From assembly GCA_020073215.1 (NCBI GenBank), contig JAIQFO010000003.1, forward strand, positions 124,001-188,000: 64,000 nucleotides of DNA, written 5' to 3'. The notes beneath the pieces were generated by a model. The model saw only the letters and a list, made by a program, of their open reading frames with translations. It made no database searches and was not told where the DNA came from. The first letter of the stretch is position 1. Every line of letters begins with the position of its first letter. The position numbers were made by a program, and so were the translations under genes. This document shows positions 1 through 8,417 of this stretch, piece by piece. Source of the DNA: Terriglobia bacterium (lineage in GTDB: Bacteria > Acidobacteriota > Terriglobia > Terriglobales > Acidobacteriaceae).

Positions 1-2239
1 GCGCGCCGGTTGCGTCGAAAATGGCATTGCCGATCGCTGCCGCGGCCAGGGTGATCGCCGTCTCGCCCGCGCCCGTCGCTCTCGCTGCCGGGCGGTTGAT
101 GAGAACGCTCTCGATCACTGGCACCTCAATTCCAAGCGGCAGCGTGCGGTAACTCTGCCAGTCGGTCGAAGTCACCTTATGATCGTCCCAGGTGATTTCC
201 TCTCCCAGTGCGCGGCTGGTTCCCTGCAATACTCCACCCTCGATCTGATTACGCAAGCCATCCGGATTCGAAACCGGTCCGCAATCGAGGGCAGCCACAA
301 ACCGCCGGGGCTGCACTCGCCCGCTTGCCCGATCCACTTGCACTTCGGCGACCAGCGCAGCGTATCCGTTATCGCCCTCGTACGCGACACAAGCGATACC
401 GCGTCCGGTGGCAGTACCGGTGTGCGCAGTGCCGGGTTTGGGCGAGGGACGGGCATCCCAGTTCGCTGTTTTGGCCGCGACTTTCACGACGTCAATGACC
501 CGCGTGTCCCTCAGATGCTGTAACCGATAGGCGACCGGGTCGGCCTTGACGTACGCACTAATCTCATCCATAAAACATTCGTGTGCGAAAGTGTTTTGCA
601 AGCGCAATGGCGATCGCAACGGGCCGGTAAAGAAAGGCGATTTCACCGCATGCGTCAGCACTCGTTCACCACGGATCGAGCCGGTCCCGCCACACTTGCC
701 GTCGATGCATCCCGCCACATACGACGGGACGGCGTTGCTGCCGTTGCGCAGTTCTCCGGCAGGCTCGACGGCTGCCTGCGGAGTAATCGTCACAGGATCA
801 AAACCGGCCAGCATGCCCGTGATTATGTTTCCAGGCTTTTGATATCCCGGTCTCCCGCCGAACGAGACCGACCACGTCTCACAGTCCCAAACGTCAATCG
901 CGCCGCTCGCATCGAGTCCAGCCTGTTGTTCGATCACGCACGCGGAGCCATAGTTTTCGGAAATGAACTCGTCCTGTCGTGTGAGCTGCACGCGAACCGG
1001 CCTGTGCACCGCCTGCGATAGCAGCGCCGCATCGTAGGAGACTGCGTCCGCGGCATTCAGCCCGTAACAGCCCGAGCCGCGAACAAAGATTACGCGCACG
1101 CCGTCGAGCGGCAAGCCCGTGAGCGCTGACACGCCATGTTGCGTCGGATACACCGACTGCGTTGCCGACCAGACGGTTGCGTGATCCGCCTGCACATCGG
1201 CTACTGCGCATGATGAACCAATCGAACCGTGCGCCTGATAGGGATGCAAATATGTGGCCTTCAGGACTCGCGAAGCCAACTTCAATTTGCTATCCACATT
1301 CCTGGAATCAACGAGCATTACGTCGCGGGACGGCTGCTTTCTCATGTAATCGTAGAAATCTTTTTGCGCCGGCAGCCCGGGGCCCGGCTTCCATGCGACC
1401 TTCAGACCCTTGGCGGCTTGCTCTGCCTGCCACTGCTTCTCCGCGACCACACCGACGAAATTGTTTCGCACGACCACCTTAATCAGCCCGGGGACGTGCC
1501 GCACCGATTTCTCGTCGACGCTCGCAACGGTGGCTCCGATCTCTGGCGGACGCACCACCCGACCGTGAACCATTCCCGGCTCGTGCACATTGTGAACGAA
1601 CTCAAACGTGCCGGTCATCAGCGCGACTCGGTCCATCGACGGCACCGGTTTCCCCAGCACCTTCCACTGGCTCGGCGATCTGCGTTTTGCCGTAGAGTTC
1701 ACCGAGATATCGAAATGCTTGTCGCCAATCAACTCACCATAGCTGACATGGCGTCCGCGCTTCGCGCTGACGATTCCATCCTCGATCGCAAGTTGGTCGG
1801 CGGGAACGCCTAGCCTCTGCGCTGCCATTCCGACGAGAGCCTCGCGTGCGGTTGCCGCGGCTTGTGCCAGGTTCTCCGTATTGAAATTGGTCGGCGTGGA
1901 CTGACTGCCGGAGGTTGTTCCCTGGTCCGGAGTCACAGACGTATCGCACTGAATCAGTTTCACTTTGCTTATAGACACACACAGTTCTTCGGCGACTAAC
2001 TGGGTCTGCACCGTGAACATGCCTTGCCCTAAATCGCATTTTCCTGTGTATGCGGTCACCGTGCCGTCGGATGCAACCGCGAGCCAGGAGTCCAGCTTCT
2101 CTGGATCAACATGCGACGGATGCGTGTCGAAGGGCCCCTGTGCCTCGGCGAATGGCTCTATGAACGATGCCACGCTGAAGGAAACTACCAGTGCGCCAGA
2201 AGCCTTGACAAAGTCGCGACGCGAGATTTCTTTTTTCAC
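1..2239 (-). CDS. Molybdopterin-binding large subunit of a xanthine dehydrogenase-family (IorB-like) hydroxylase, C-terminus cut by window edge
   Basis: This is the catalytic large subunit of a molybdenum hydroxylase of the isoquinoline 1-oxidoreductase/aldehyde oxidase type; it would oxidise an aldehyde or N-heterocycle and pass electrons to the 2Fe-2S subunit encoded just upstream. About 746 codons are open with no frameshift when checked at five points. A GTG start overlaps the stop of the upstream gene by four bases (GTGA). The N-terminus carries a twin-arginine-like export motif (SRRDFVKAS) followed by a hydrophobic stretch. The sequence contains the cofactor-loop motif LGQGMFT near residue 71 and GAGE near residue 727, where the catalytic Glu of the family sits. 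The frame runs off the window at IFDATGA, so roughly 10-30 residues are probably missing. The substrate cannot be read from sequence. Confidence 0.9.
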   Translation of the reverse strand, partial: MKKEISRRDFVKASGALVVSFSVASFIEPFAEAQGPFDTHPSHVDPEKLDSWLAVASDGTVTAYTGKCDLGQGMFTVQTQLVAEELCVSISKVKLIQCDTSVTPDQGTTSGSQSTPTNFNTENLAQAAATAREALVGMAAQRLGVPADQLAIEDGIVSAKRGRHVSYGELIGDKHFDISVNSTAKRRSPSQWKVLGKPVPSMDRVALMTGTFEFVHNVHEPGMVHGRVVRPPEIGATVASVDEKSVRHVPGLIKVVVRNNFVGVVAEKQWQAEQAAKGLKVAWKPGPGLPAQKDFYDYMRKQPSRDVMLVDSRNVDSKLKLASRVLKATYLHPYQAHGSIGSSCAVADVQADHATVWSATQSVYPTQHGVSALTGLPLDGVRVIFVRGSGCYGLNAADAVSYDAALLSQAVHRPVRVQLTRQDEFISENYGSACVIEQQAGLDASGAIDVWDCETWSVSFGGRPGYQKPGNIITGMLAGFDPVTITPQAAVEPAGELRNGSNAVPSYVAGCIDGKCGGTGSIRGERVLTHAVKSPFFTGPLRSPLRLQNTFAHECFMDEISAYVKADPVAYRLQHLRDTRVIDVVKVAAKTANWDARPSPKPGTAHTGTATGRGIACVAYEGDNGYAALVAEVQVDRASGRVQPRRFVAALDCGPVSNPDGLRNQIEGGVLQGTSRALGEEITWDDHKVTSTDWQSYRTLPLGIEVPVIESVLINRPAARATGAGETAITLAAAAIGNAIFDATGA

Positions 2240-2700
2240 GCGCGCGCCCTCTGGTAACGCTGGACGGCGCGCATCATCCGTGTATGTGCAAAACACCGGC
2301 ATAACACATTCGCCATCGCCTCACGGATTTGCTCGTCCGAGGCCTTCGGATTTTCATCCAGCACTGCCTTTGCCGTGAGGATCACGCCGCTGAGGCAGAA
2401 TCCGCATTGGGCCGCCCCCTCATCGATAAACGCCTGCTGAATCGCATGCGGTCTTTCCGGGGTGCCCAAGCCCTCCAGGGTTGTGACCTCCTGCTGTTTC
2501 ACGGCGCGGACTGGCATCACGCAGGAGCGTACCGCCTGCCCTCCGATGAGGACCGTGCAAGCTCCGCATTGCGCGAGGCCGCAGCCGAACTTGGGTTCGC
2601 GTAATTGCAGATCGTCGCTCAGTACATACAGCAGCGGAGTCTCCGGATCGACTTCCACCGCGTGGACGCGACCGTTGACCTTCAGAGAAATGGCAGCCAT
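2236..2700 (-). CDS. (2Fe-2S)-binding small subunit of the molybdenum hydroxylase (IorA-like)
   Basis: This 154-aa electron-transfer subunit partners the molybdopterin subunit encoded downstream. It has the plant-ferredoxin cysteine set GCGLAQCGACTVLIGG plus a later Cys for the first cluster, then CGFC and CRC (in VLCRCFAH) for the second cluster, as in IorA, CoxS and xanthine dehydrogenase small subunits. The start is placed at the ATG at 2700, five bases after a GGGGTG element. An upstream GTG at 2718 is the alternative and would add six residues. The four-base overlap with the large subunit indicates translational coupling. No FAD subunit gene is adjacent, which matches the two-subunit IorAB arrangement that uses cytochrome acceptors (established for the family, inferred here). 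Confidence 0.92.
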   Translation of the reverse strand: MAAISLKVNGRVHAVEVDPETPLLYVLSDDLQLREPKFGCGLAQCGACTVLIGGQAVRSCVMPVRAVKQQEVTTLEGLGTPERPHAIQQAFIDEGAAQCGFCLSGVILTAKAVLDENPKASDEQIREAMANVLCRCFAHTRMMRAVQRYQRARA

Positions 2701-2826
2701 CATCTCACCCCACGTCACCCCGATAACAAAAGTTTACAACGATCGCTCTCCGCTGACTTGCGCGGCGGAGTTCGTTTCCGCTCTGCCATTGGCAGACAGG
2801 CTGGCCTTCCCTTACCCTAGTGGCCT

Positions 2827-4980
2827 ATGCCATTTGCCAAACTTCGCTTCGCGATCATTCTTGGCGTGATTTTGGGTTGCACAACAGCCGCATCGGCGCA
2901 ATCTCCGTTCACCTTGGAGCAAGTCATGAGCTCGAGCTTTCCCAGCGAACTGGTGGCTTCCAAGAATGGCAGCCGCATCGTGTGGGTCTTCGATGCCAAG
3001 GGAGTCCGCAACGTGTGGCTGGCGGACGGCCCGGACTTCGCTCGCACCGCGCGACCGCTGACTCATTACACGACGGACGACGGCCAGCCTATTGCCAGTC
3101 TTCGGCTCACGCCCGACGGCAAAACTGCGCTTTATGCGCGTGGCAGCGAGTTGAACGAAGGGCAGGAGAGCGCCAATCCGGAGAGCTGGACGAAGGGAGC
3201 CAAACAGCAGGTCTTCGCCGTGGACACGGATACCAAAGACGCGACACCGCGGCTATTGGGCGACATGGGTTGCCCCGAGGAGGGCTGCGAAGACATCGAG
3301 GTTTCGCCCGATGGCCGGTGGGCGGTGTGGCCCGCGAAAAAGAAGTTGTGGCTGGCCAGTGTGGACGGCAAGCAGCAGGCCAAAGAACTGGCGTCAGTCC
3401 GAGGAGCAGCGATTCAGCCCAAGTGGTCGCCCGATGGCAAACACATCGCTTTCGTCAGCCAGCGTGACAGTCATAGCCTGATTGCCATTTACGATTTTGC
3501 TGGCGACTCCATCCGGTACCTCGCACCCTCGGTTGATAAGGATTCCATGCCGCGCTGGTCGCTGGATGGCGAGTGGATTGTGTTTGTCCGTACCGCCGGA
3601 GAGGAGCAGAAGGTGCCGCTGATTCCGGTGCGCCCTGAGCCGTGGACGCTGTGGATTGCCGATGCTGCGACCAGCACGGGCCGCTTGTTATGGCGCAGCG
3701 GCAGCAGGCCGGAGGATTCGCTGCCCGAGCTTACCGAAGATGGCTCGCTCAATGTTGCCGCGGATGGACGAGTGGTGTTTGCCTCGGAGCAGGATGGCCG
3801 CAATCACTTGTATTCGATTCCGGCAGAAGGAGGCACTGCCACTCTTCTCACGCCCGGAGATTTTGACGTGGAAGACGTCGCGCTGAGCGCGGACAAGGCG
3901 TGGGTGATTTACTCGTCGAACCAGGACGATGTAGATCGCCGGCACTTGTGGCGCGTGGCCGTCGCCGGAAGCACGCCACAGCAGGCGCTAACCAGCGGCG
4001 AGACCATGGAGTGGTCCCCTGTTCAAACTGGAGACGGCAAGAGCATTCTTTGCCTTGGCTCCACGGCAACCGTACCGGCCATGCCGTACGAAGTCACTGC
4101 CAAAGGCCGCGAAATGATCGCGAGGCAAGCCCTGCCTACTGACTTTCCTTCGGCCTCACTGGTGACACCGAAGCAGGTGATCTTCCAGAGCGAGGATGGG
4201 GTCACGCTACACGGCCAGCTTTTCCTGCCGCGCAACGCAAAGGGGAAAAGCCCCGGGCTGGTGTTCATGCACGGCGGACCGATCCGCCAGATGATGCTGG
4301 GCTTCCACTACATGGATTACTACCACAACGCTTACGCCGAGAATCAATACCTGGCCAGCCGTGGATACGTCGTGTTGTCGGTGAATTACCGGCTCGGCGT
4401 TATGTATGGACGCGCATTTCGTGAACCTCCCAACACGGTCTGGCGCGGAGCGGCGGAGTACAAGGACGTTGTGGCGGCGGGACGGTATCTGCAATCGCTT
4501 CCCGAAGTTGACGGCGAGAAGATTGGGTTGTGGGGCGGTTCCTACGGCGGCTTTCTGACTGCCATGGGTCTGGCCAAAGATTCAGAGCTATTCAAGGCTG
4601 GAGTGGATTTCCATGGCGTGCATGACTGGAGCGTCTTTCTGACGGAGCGGCCTTATTTCGGCAACCTTGCGCTCCGTCCGCCGGACACGGAAACGGCAGT
4701 GAAGCTGGCGTGGGATTCCTCGCCCAATGCCTACGTGGGCACGTGGAAGTCGCCGGTACTGCTCATTCAGGGCGACGATGATCGCAACGTGCCCTTCACG
4801 CAAACCGTGGACCTGGTGCAGCGTTTGCGGGCGCAGCACGTGCCCTTCGAACAACTGGTCCTGCCGGATGAGATTCACGGCTTTTTGATGTGGAAGAGCT
4901 GGATACGGACCTACACTGCGACTGCCGAGTTCTTTGACCGGACGCTCAAGCGCGGCGAGAAGATCGGGACTGGCGAGTAA
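2827..4980 (+). CDS. Secreted S9-family (prolyl oligopeptidase/DPP-type) serine peptidase
   Basis: This 717-aa exported peptidase has a clear signal peptide (MPFAKLRFAIILGVILGC, then ASAQS). An N-terminal beta-propeller of WD40-like/TolB-like repeats follows (SPDGRWAVW, SPDGKHIAFVS, SLDGEWIVFVR). The C-terminal alpha/beta hydrolase domain shows the nucleophile elbow GGSYGG with Ser about 572, a likely Asp at 652 in GDDDRNVP, and His 684 in EIHGF, so the triad is intact. Family members cleave dipeptides or short peptides, often after Pro, in the periplasm. The gene is divergent from the molybdenum hydroxylase pair and convergent with the DUF1579-like genes, so it is probably monocistronic. Exact specificity is not predictable. 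Confidence 0.93.
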   Translation: MPFAKLRFAIILGVILGCTTAASAQSPFTLEQVMSSSFPSELVASKNGSRIVWVFDAKGVRNVWLADGPDFARTARPLTHYTTDDGQPIASLRLTPDGKTALYARGSELNEGQESANPESWTKGAKQQVFAVDTDTKDATPRLLGDMGCPEEGCEDIEVSPDGRWAVWPAKKKLWLASVDGKQQAKELASVRGAAIQPKWSPDGKHIAFVSQRDSHSLIAIYDFAGDSIRYLAPSVDKDSMPRWSLDGEWIVFVRTAGEEQKVPLIPVRPEPWTLWIADAATSTGRLLWRSGSRPEDSLPELTEDGSLNVAADGRVVFASEQDGRNHLYSIPAEGGTATLLTPGDFDVEDVALSADKAWVIYSSNQDDVDRRHLWRVAVAGSTPQQALTSGETMEWSPVQTGDGKSILCLGSTATVPAMPYEVTAKGREMIARQALPTDFPSASLVTPKQVIFQSEDGVTLHGQLFLPRNAKGKSPGLVFMHGGPIRQMMLGFHYMDYYHNAYAENQYLASRGYVVLSVNYRLGVMYGRAFREPPNTVWRGAAEYKDVVAAGRYLQSLPEVDGEKIGLWGGSYGGFLTAMGLAKDSELFKAGVDFHGVHDWSVFLTERPYFGNLALRPPDTETAVKLAWDSSPNAYVGTWKSPVLLIQGDDDRNVPFTQTVDLVQRLRAQHVPFEQLVLPDEIHGFLMWKSWIRTYTATAEFFDRTLKRGEKIGTGE

Positions 4981-5026
4981 GGTTGTCAGCGAGCAGCGTC
5001 GAAATCGCTGGGCGGAAATCGCAGGG

Positions 5027-5533
5027 TTACGACGCGGTCTTGCGCGTGAAATCGATTACCCAGTGCTTGGTCCAGGTTTTGCCGCCATCCATGGAGCGAT
5101 GGCTCTCCCAGTGCGCCGACCGCTCGGTGATCCGGGACCAGGTGAGCCGCGAGAGAACCTGGCGTCCAGCCTCATCCCTCCACTGGCCGTGAAGATCGAT
5201 AGCGTTGCCTTCAAACCGTCCGCGCCAGACCAGGAAGCCACCCGGCGCGGAAGTGTCCGTCCACGTATGTTCCCACTGGGAGGTTTGCGGATTGAAGGCG
5301 CGGAGACCGAGGCCCTTGATGATCGTTCCCTGATAGGGTCCCTCGAAGAACTCCAGGGAGACGCAGCCATCCAGTACCTTGCTTGCCTTCAGCGAGCCGG
5401 GGCCCTCACCCCAGGATCCATCGGGCAGAGAAAAGTGGCAGAGGGCGTCCCACTCGCCTTCGAGAAAATCAAACTGCTTTGCATCCGCGAGCGCGGAGAT
5501 GCGGTGGCGTTCAGTGCCCTTTGTCAGATTCAT
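5027..5533 (-). CDS. DUF1579-like protein, cytoplasmic paralogue
   Basis: This 168-aa protein is the third gene of a tandem paralogous set. It has the family layout of a lipocalin-like beta protein: an opening FDFLEGEWDALCHF, a central segment on the effect of the sample (QTSQWEHTWTDTSAPGG) and the terminal block SMDGGKTWTKHWVIDFTR. Unlike its two upstream neighbours it lacks a signal peptide. Its ATG lies inside the last codons of the upstream gene (23-base overlap), implying coupled translation. The role of DUF1579 proteins is not established, so no function is assigned. Confidence 0.75.
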   Translation of the reverse strand: MNLTKGTERHRISALADAKQFDFLEGEWDALCHFSLPDGSWGEGPGSLKASKVLDGCVSLEFFEGPYQGTIIKGLGLRAFNPQTSQWEHTWTDTSAPGGFLVWRGRFEGNAIDLHGQWRDEAGRQVLSRLTWSRITERSAHWESHRSMDGGKTWTKHWVIDFTRKTAS

Positions 5534-6134
5534 CGGTTACCCGTGTCTGGTCCGTGATCCAGTTCACTTCCCAGGTTTTGCCTCCATCGTCCGAGAATGA
5601 CTGCTCGAAGTGGGCCGAATTCGGGGTGATGTTGGACCAAACAAATCGAACCAAGATGGATCTGCCATTCGGGCCAGATGGTTCCGTGTCGAAAAACTCG
5701 CCGCGTCCATTCTTGAATTCGCCGATCGTGGGCGGGCCCATGGCACCGCTCTTGCTGGTCGCCCAATAAAGGCTCCACTGGCGGGTTTGGGGATCGTATA
5801 GACGAAGCGTCAGACCTTCGATGTGGCCGGTCGGGCTGTCCACCTCGAACTCCTCCAGATTAGCGCGGCCATCCCAAACCTTTCGGGTAACCGTGGTGCC
5901 GTCAAATTCGACCCAGTTTGTGGAGCCGACTAAACGATGATCGAGGCGCTTCAGGTGAATTTTCCAGGTGCCGATCTCGAAATCAAAATCGTGCTGTCCG
6001 TCATGTTCCGTGGGAGCATGTTGAACGCTGGGTTTCGATGGGTCTGGATTCTGTGTAAGACCCTGAAGGGGCAGCAACACGACAGCTAAGCTGCACCCCA
6101 TGAGACAAGCCCGAATATGTTTGATGTTCATCAC
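5511..6134 (-). CDS. Secreted DUF1579-like protein, paralogue 2
   Basis: This 207-aa protein has an N-terminal signal peptide (hydrophobic run MGCSLAVVLLPLQG). The mature domain opens HDFDFEIGTWKIHLKRL and closes SDDGGKTWEVNWITDQTRV. It is strongly similar along its whole length to the next gene upstream: both share EIGTWK, TVTRKVWDGRANL (TVVRKVWNGRANL in the copy), IGEFKNGRGEF and SDDGGKTWEVNWI, so they arose by tandem duplication. It overlaps the 168-aa paralogue downstream. It is probably periplasmic or extracellular, with unknown ligand or activity. Confidence 0.85.
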   Translation of the reverse strand: MMNIKHIRACLMGCSLAVVLLPLQGLTQNPDPSKPSVQHAPTEHDGQHDFDFEIGTWKIHLKRLDHRLVGSTNWVEFDGTTVTRKVWDGRANLEEFEVDSPTGHIEGLTLRLYDPQTRQWSLYWATSKSGAMGPPTIGEFKNGRGEFFDTEPSGPNGRSILVRFVWSNITPNSAHFEQSFSDDGGKTWEVNWITDQTRVTDESDKGH

Positions 6135-6165
6135 CCCTCCGTTAAACCGTCTCCCTGTCCAGAGT

Positions 6166-6786
6166 TCAGTGCGCTCTGTCAGACTCGCCGTTCACCCGCG
6201 TGTCGGTCGCGATCCAGTTCACTTCCCAGGTCTTGCCTCCGTCGTCCGAGAACGCCTGCTCAAAACGGCACGAATTCGGAGTGATGTCCTCGATAACAAA
6301 GCGAACGAAGATGGCTCGGCCGTTCAGGGTTTCCTGGTCGTAAAACTCACCGCGCCCATTCTTGAACTCGCCAATGGTGGGTTGACTTGTGCCCCCGCCG
6401 TTGCTGTTGGCAAAATTGAGGCTCCACTGGTGGGATTCAGGATTGTATAGACGCAGGTTCAAACCTTCGAAGTGGCCTGCCGCGCTATCAGCTACGAGTT
6501 CCACAAGATTGGCGCGACCATTCCAAACCTTGCGAACGACAGTAGTGCCCTCATACTCGACCCAGGTAGAGGAACCGGTCAGCGGATGCACCAGACGCCT
6601 GAGGTGCGTTTTCCAAGTGCCAATCTCGAAGTCAAAATCGTGCTGCTCGTCCCGTCCCGTGAGCGCTTGTTGACGGCCCGTTTTCGACCCGTCGGAATTC
6701 TGCTGAGCGCGCGCCTGAAGGATTCCCATGACGACAACCACGCTGTACACCAGGAGAAAACTCCGAACATGTTTGCGGTTCATCAT
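6166..6786 (-). CDS. Secreted DUF1579-like protein, paralogue 1
   Basis: This 206-aa protein is the first gene of the three-paralogue set and the one facing the MocR-type regulator. It has a signal peptide (LLVYSVVVVMGILQARA) and the conserved FDFEIGTWKTHLRRL and SDDGGKTWEVNWIATDTRV blocks. The start ATG is the first in frame, and its 5' flank holds the direct repeats described separately. Only 31 bases separate it from paralogue 2, so the three genes likely form one transcript controlled from that flank. Function unknown. Confidence 0.85.
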   Translation of the reverse strand: MMNRKHVRSFLLVYSVVVVMGILQARAQQNSDGSKTGRQQALTGRDEQHDFDFEIGTWKTHLRRLVHPLTGSSTWVEYEGTTVVRKVWNGRANLVELVADSAAGHFEGLNLRLYNPESHQWSLNFANSNGGGTSQPTIGEFKNGRGEFYDQETLNGRAIFVRFVIEDITPNSCRFEQAFSDDGGKTWEVNWIATDTRVNGESDRAH

Positions 6787-6818
6787 TACGTCTTGATGAA
6801 ACTAATCGGAGCAGTGGT

Positions 6819-6859
6819 CTGTCACAATAGCCACTGTGATCTGTTACGATATAACCACT
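6819..6859. promoter_or_regulatory. Direct-repeat operator candidate between MocR-type regulator and DUF1579 genes
   Basis: Two same-direction copies of CTGTyACrATA followed by CCACT lie at 6819-6835 and 6841-6859, 22 bases apart from start to start (the second has two extra bases before CCACT). A GTTAC/GTAAC inverted pair (6843-6847 and 6864-6868) overlaps the second copy. MocR/PdxR/GabR regulators are known to bind direct repeats near their own promoter. The site is in the only space between the divergent genes, so autoregulation and control of the DUF1579 genes is the natural inference. Confidence 0.5.
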
Positions 6860-6891
6860 TTAGGTAACAACACAGACGTTGATTGTTCCGG

Positions 6892-8397
6892 ATGAAACAC
6901 ATTCCTGCCAGCTTCCTCCCACCGATCGCGCTCGACGATCGCACGAAGACTCCGAGGTATCGCCAGTTGTATGACTGGTTTCGGCGGGCCATCCTCGACG
7001 GTCAAATGCGGCCTGGACAACGAGTGCCGTCAACCAGAAACCTGGCCGCGGAGCTGAACATTTCACGCATTCCGGTCTTGAACGCATACGAGCAATTGCT
7101 GGCCGAAGGGTACTTCGAAACCTTCGTTGGCGCGGGGACGTGCGTGGCCAGGTCGATCCCGGATGACACGCTGAGTCCGCCGGCCGTGATTGCCAGGAAG
7201 GGTCTCCGAGAAATAGTGGAAAAGCGAGGTCCACGCCGAATTTCACATCGCGGGGCGGCGTTGACGCACGTGCCGCCGCAATCATGGCTCGACACCCTGG
7301 GTGCGTTTCGAGTAAGCCTTCCCGCCCTCGACCACTTTCCCATCGGCATCTGGTCGAAGCTGGTGGCTCGGCACTCGCGAAGGCCACCAAGGGGCATCAT
7401 GGCCTATGGCGATGCCATGGGATATCTGCCATTTCGCGAAGCCATCGCGGAGTATCTGGGTGCAGTCCGCGGGGTACGATGCGAGCCATCGCAGATTCTG
7501 GTGACCACCGGGTCACAGCAGGCTTTGCAGATTTCCGCACAGGTTCTGTTGGATCCCAAAGACCGCGTGTGCATCGAAGATCCGGGCTATCCCGGGGCAC
7601 GCCTGGCCTTCTTGACGGCCGGGGCCCAATTGATTCCGGTTCGGGTAGATCACGACGGCATGAACGTAGCAGAGATCATCGGTCGAGGCCGCGACGTGCG
7701 TGCGGTGTATGTCACGCCATCGCACCAATATCCCATGGGCATGACGATGAGTGCCTCGCGCCGTATGCTTCTCCTCAATTGGGCGGCACGCTCTGGCGCG
7801 TGGATTATTGAAGACGATTACGACAGCGAGTATCGGTTTGGAAGCCGCCCGATCGCGTCACTGCAAGGCCTGGACACGGATGGGAGAGTGATTTATGTCG
7901 GGACGTTCAGCAAAGTGATGTTTCCTGCTTTGCGCCTGGGCTATGTGGTTGTTCCCAAGGATTTGGTTCCCGCGTTCGCCGCCGCGCGGGATGCCGCCGA
8001 TATCTTTTCCTCGACTCTCTACCAGGCGGTGTTGACCGATTTCATCCGCGAGGGGCACTTCGCTCGCCATATACGCCGTATGCGAATGCTCTATATGGAA
8101 CGGCGAAGGGCGCTGGTCAATGCGATCCAAATGCAGATGGGAGATACAACTGACGTGATCGGAGCCGAAGCGGGGATGCATCTGGTCTTGCTGCTGCCGC
8201 GTGGCACCCACGATGTGGCGGTTTCGAGGAGGGCGGCCGAGAAAGGCATCTCTGTAATGCCTTTGTCCACATGCTACTTGAAACCTCCGACGAGGGGCGG
8301 CCTCGTCCTCGGCTACGGGGGCCTGGACGCACGTCAGATTCACGATGGGATACGCAAACTCAAAATGAGCGTACAGAGCGCACGAGCCGATCCGTAG
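6892..8397 (+). CDS. MocR/PdxR-type transcription regulator (GntR HTH fused to aminotransferase-like domain)
   Basis: This 501-aa protein has an N-terminal winged-helix GntR domain (RYRQLYDWFRRAILDGQMRP, then GQRVPSTRNLAAELNISR) followed by a fold-type I aminotransferase domain. The PLP-lysine motif GTFSKVMFPALRLGY puts the Lys near residue 341, and IIEDDYDSEYR carries the Asp that contacts the pyridine nitrogen. Such proteins use PLP or its adduct with an amino compound as the effector and do not usually act as enzymes. The ATG at 6892 is chosen; a TTG nine bases upstream is possible. It is divergent from the DUF1579 genes and separated from them by direct repeats. The effector and full regulon are unknown. 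Confidence 0.9.
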   Translation: MKHIPASFLPPIALDDRTKTPRYRQLYDWFRRAILDGQMRPGQRVPSTRNLAAELNISRIPVLNAYEQLLAEGYFETFVGAGTCVARSIPDDTLSPPAVIARKGLREIVEKRGPRRISHRGAALTHVPPQSWLDTLGAFRVSLPALDHFPIGIWSKLVARHSRRPPRGIMAYGDAMGYLPFREAIAEYLGAVRGVRCEPSQILVTTGSQQALQISAQVLLDPKDRVCIEDPGYPGARLAFLTAGAQLIPVRVDHDGMNVAEIIGRGRDVRAVYVTPSHQYPMGMTMSASRRMLLLNWAARSGAWIIEDDYDSEYRFGSRPIASLQGLDTDGRVIYVGTFSKVMFPALRLGYVVVPKDLVPAFAAARDAADIFSSTLYQAVLTDFIREGHFARHIRRMRMLYMERRRALVNAIQMQMGDTTDVIGAEAGMHLVLLLPRGTHDVAVSRRAAEKGISVMPLSTCYLKPPTRGGLVLGYGGLDARQIHDGIRKLKMSVQSARADP

Positions 8398-8417
8398 CGC
8401 GGCGAAGCAGCAGCACG

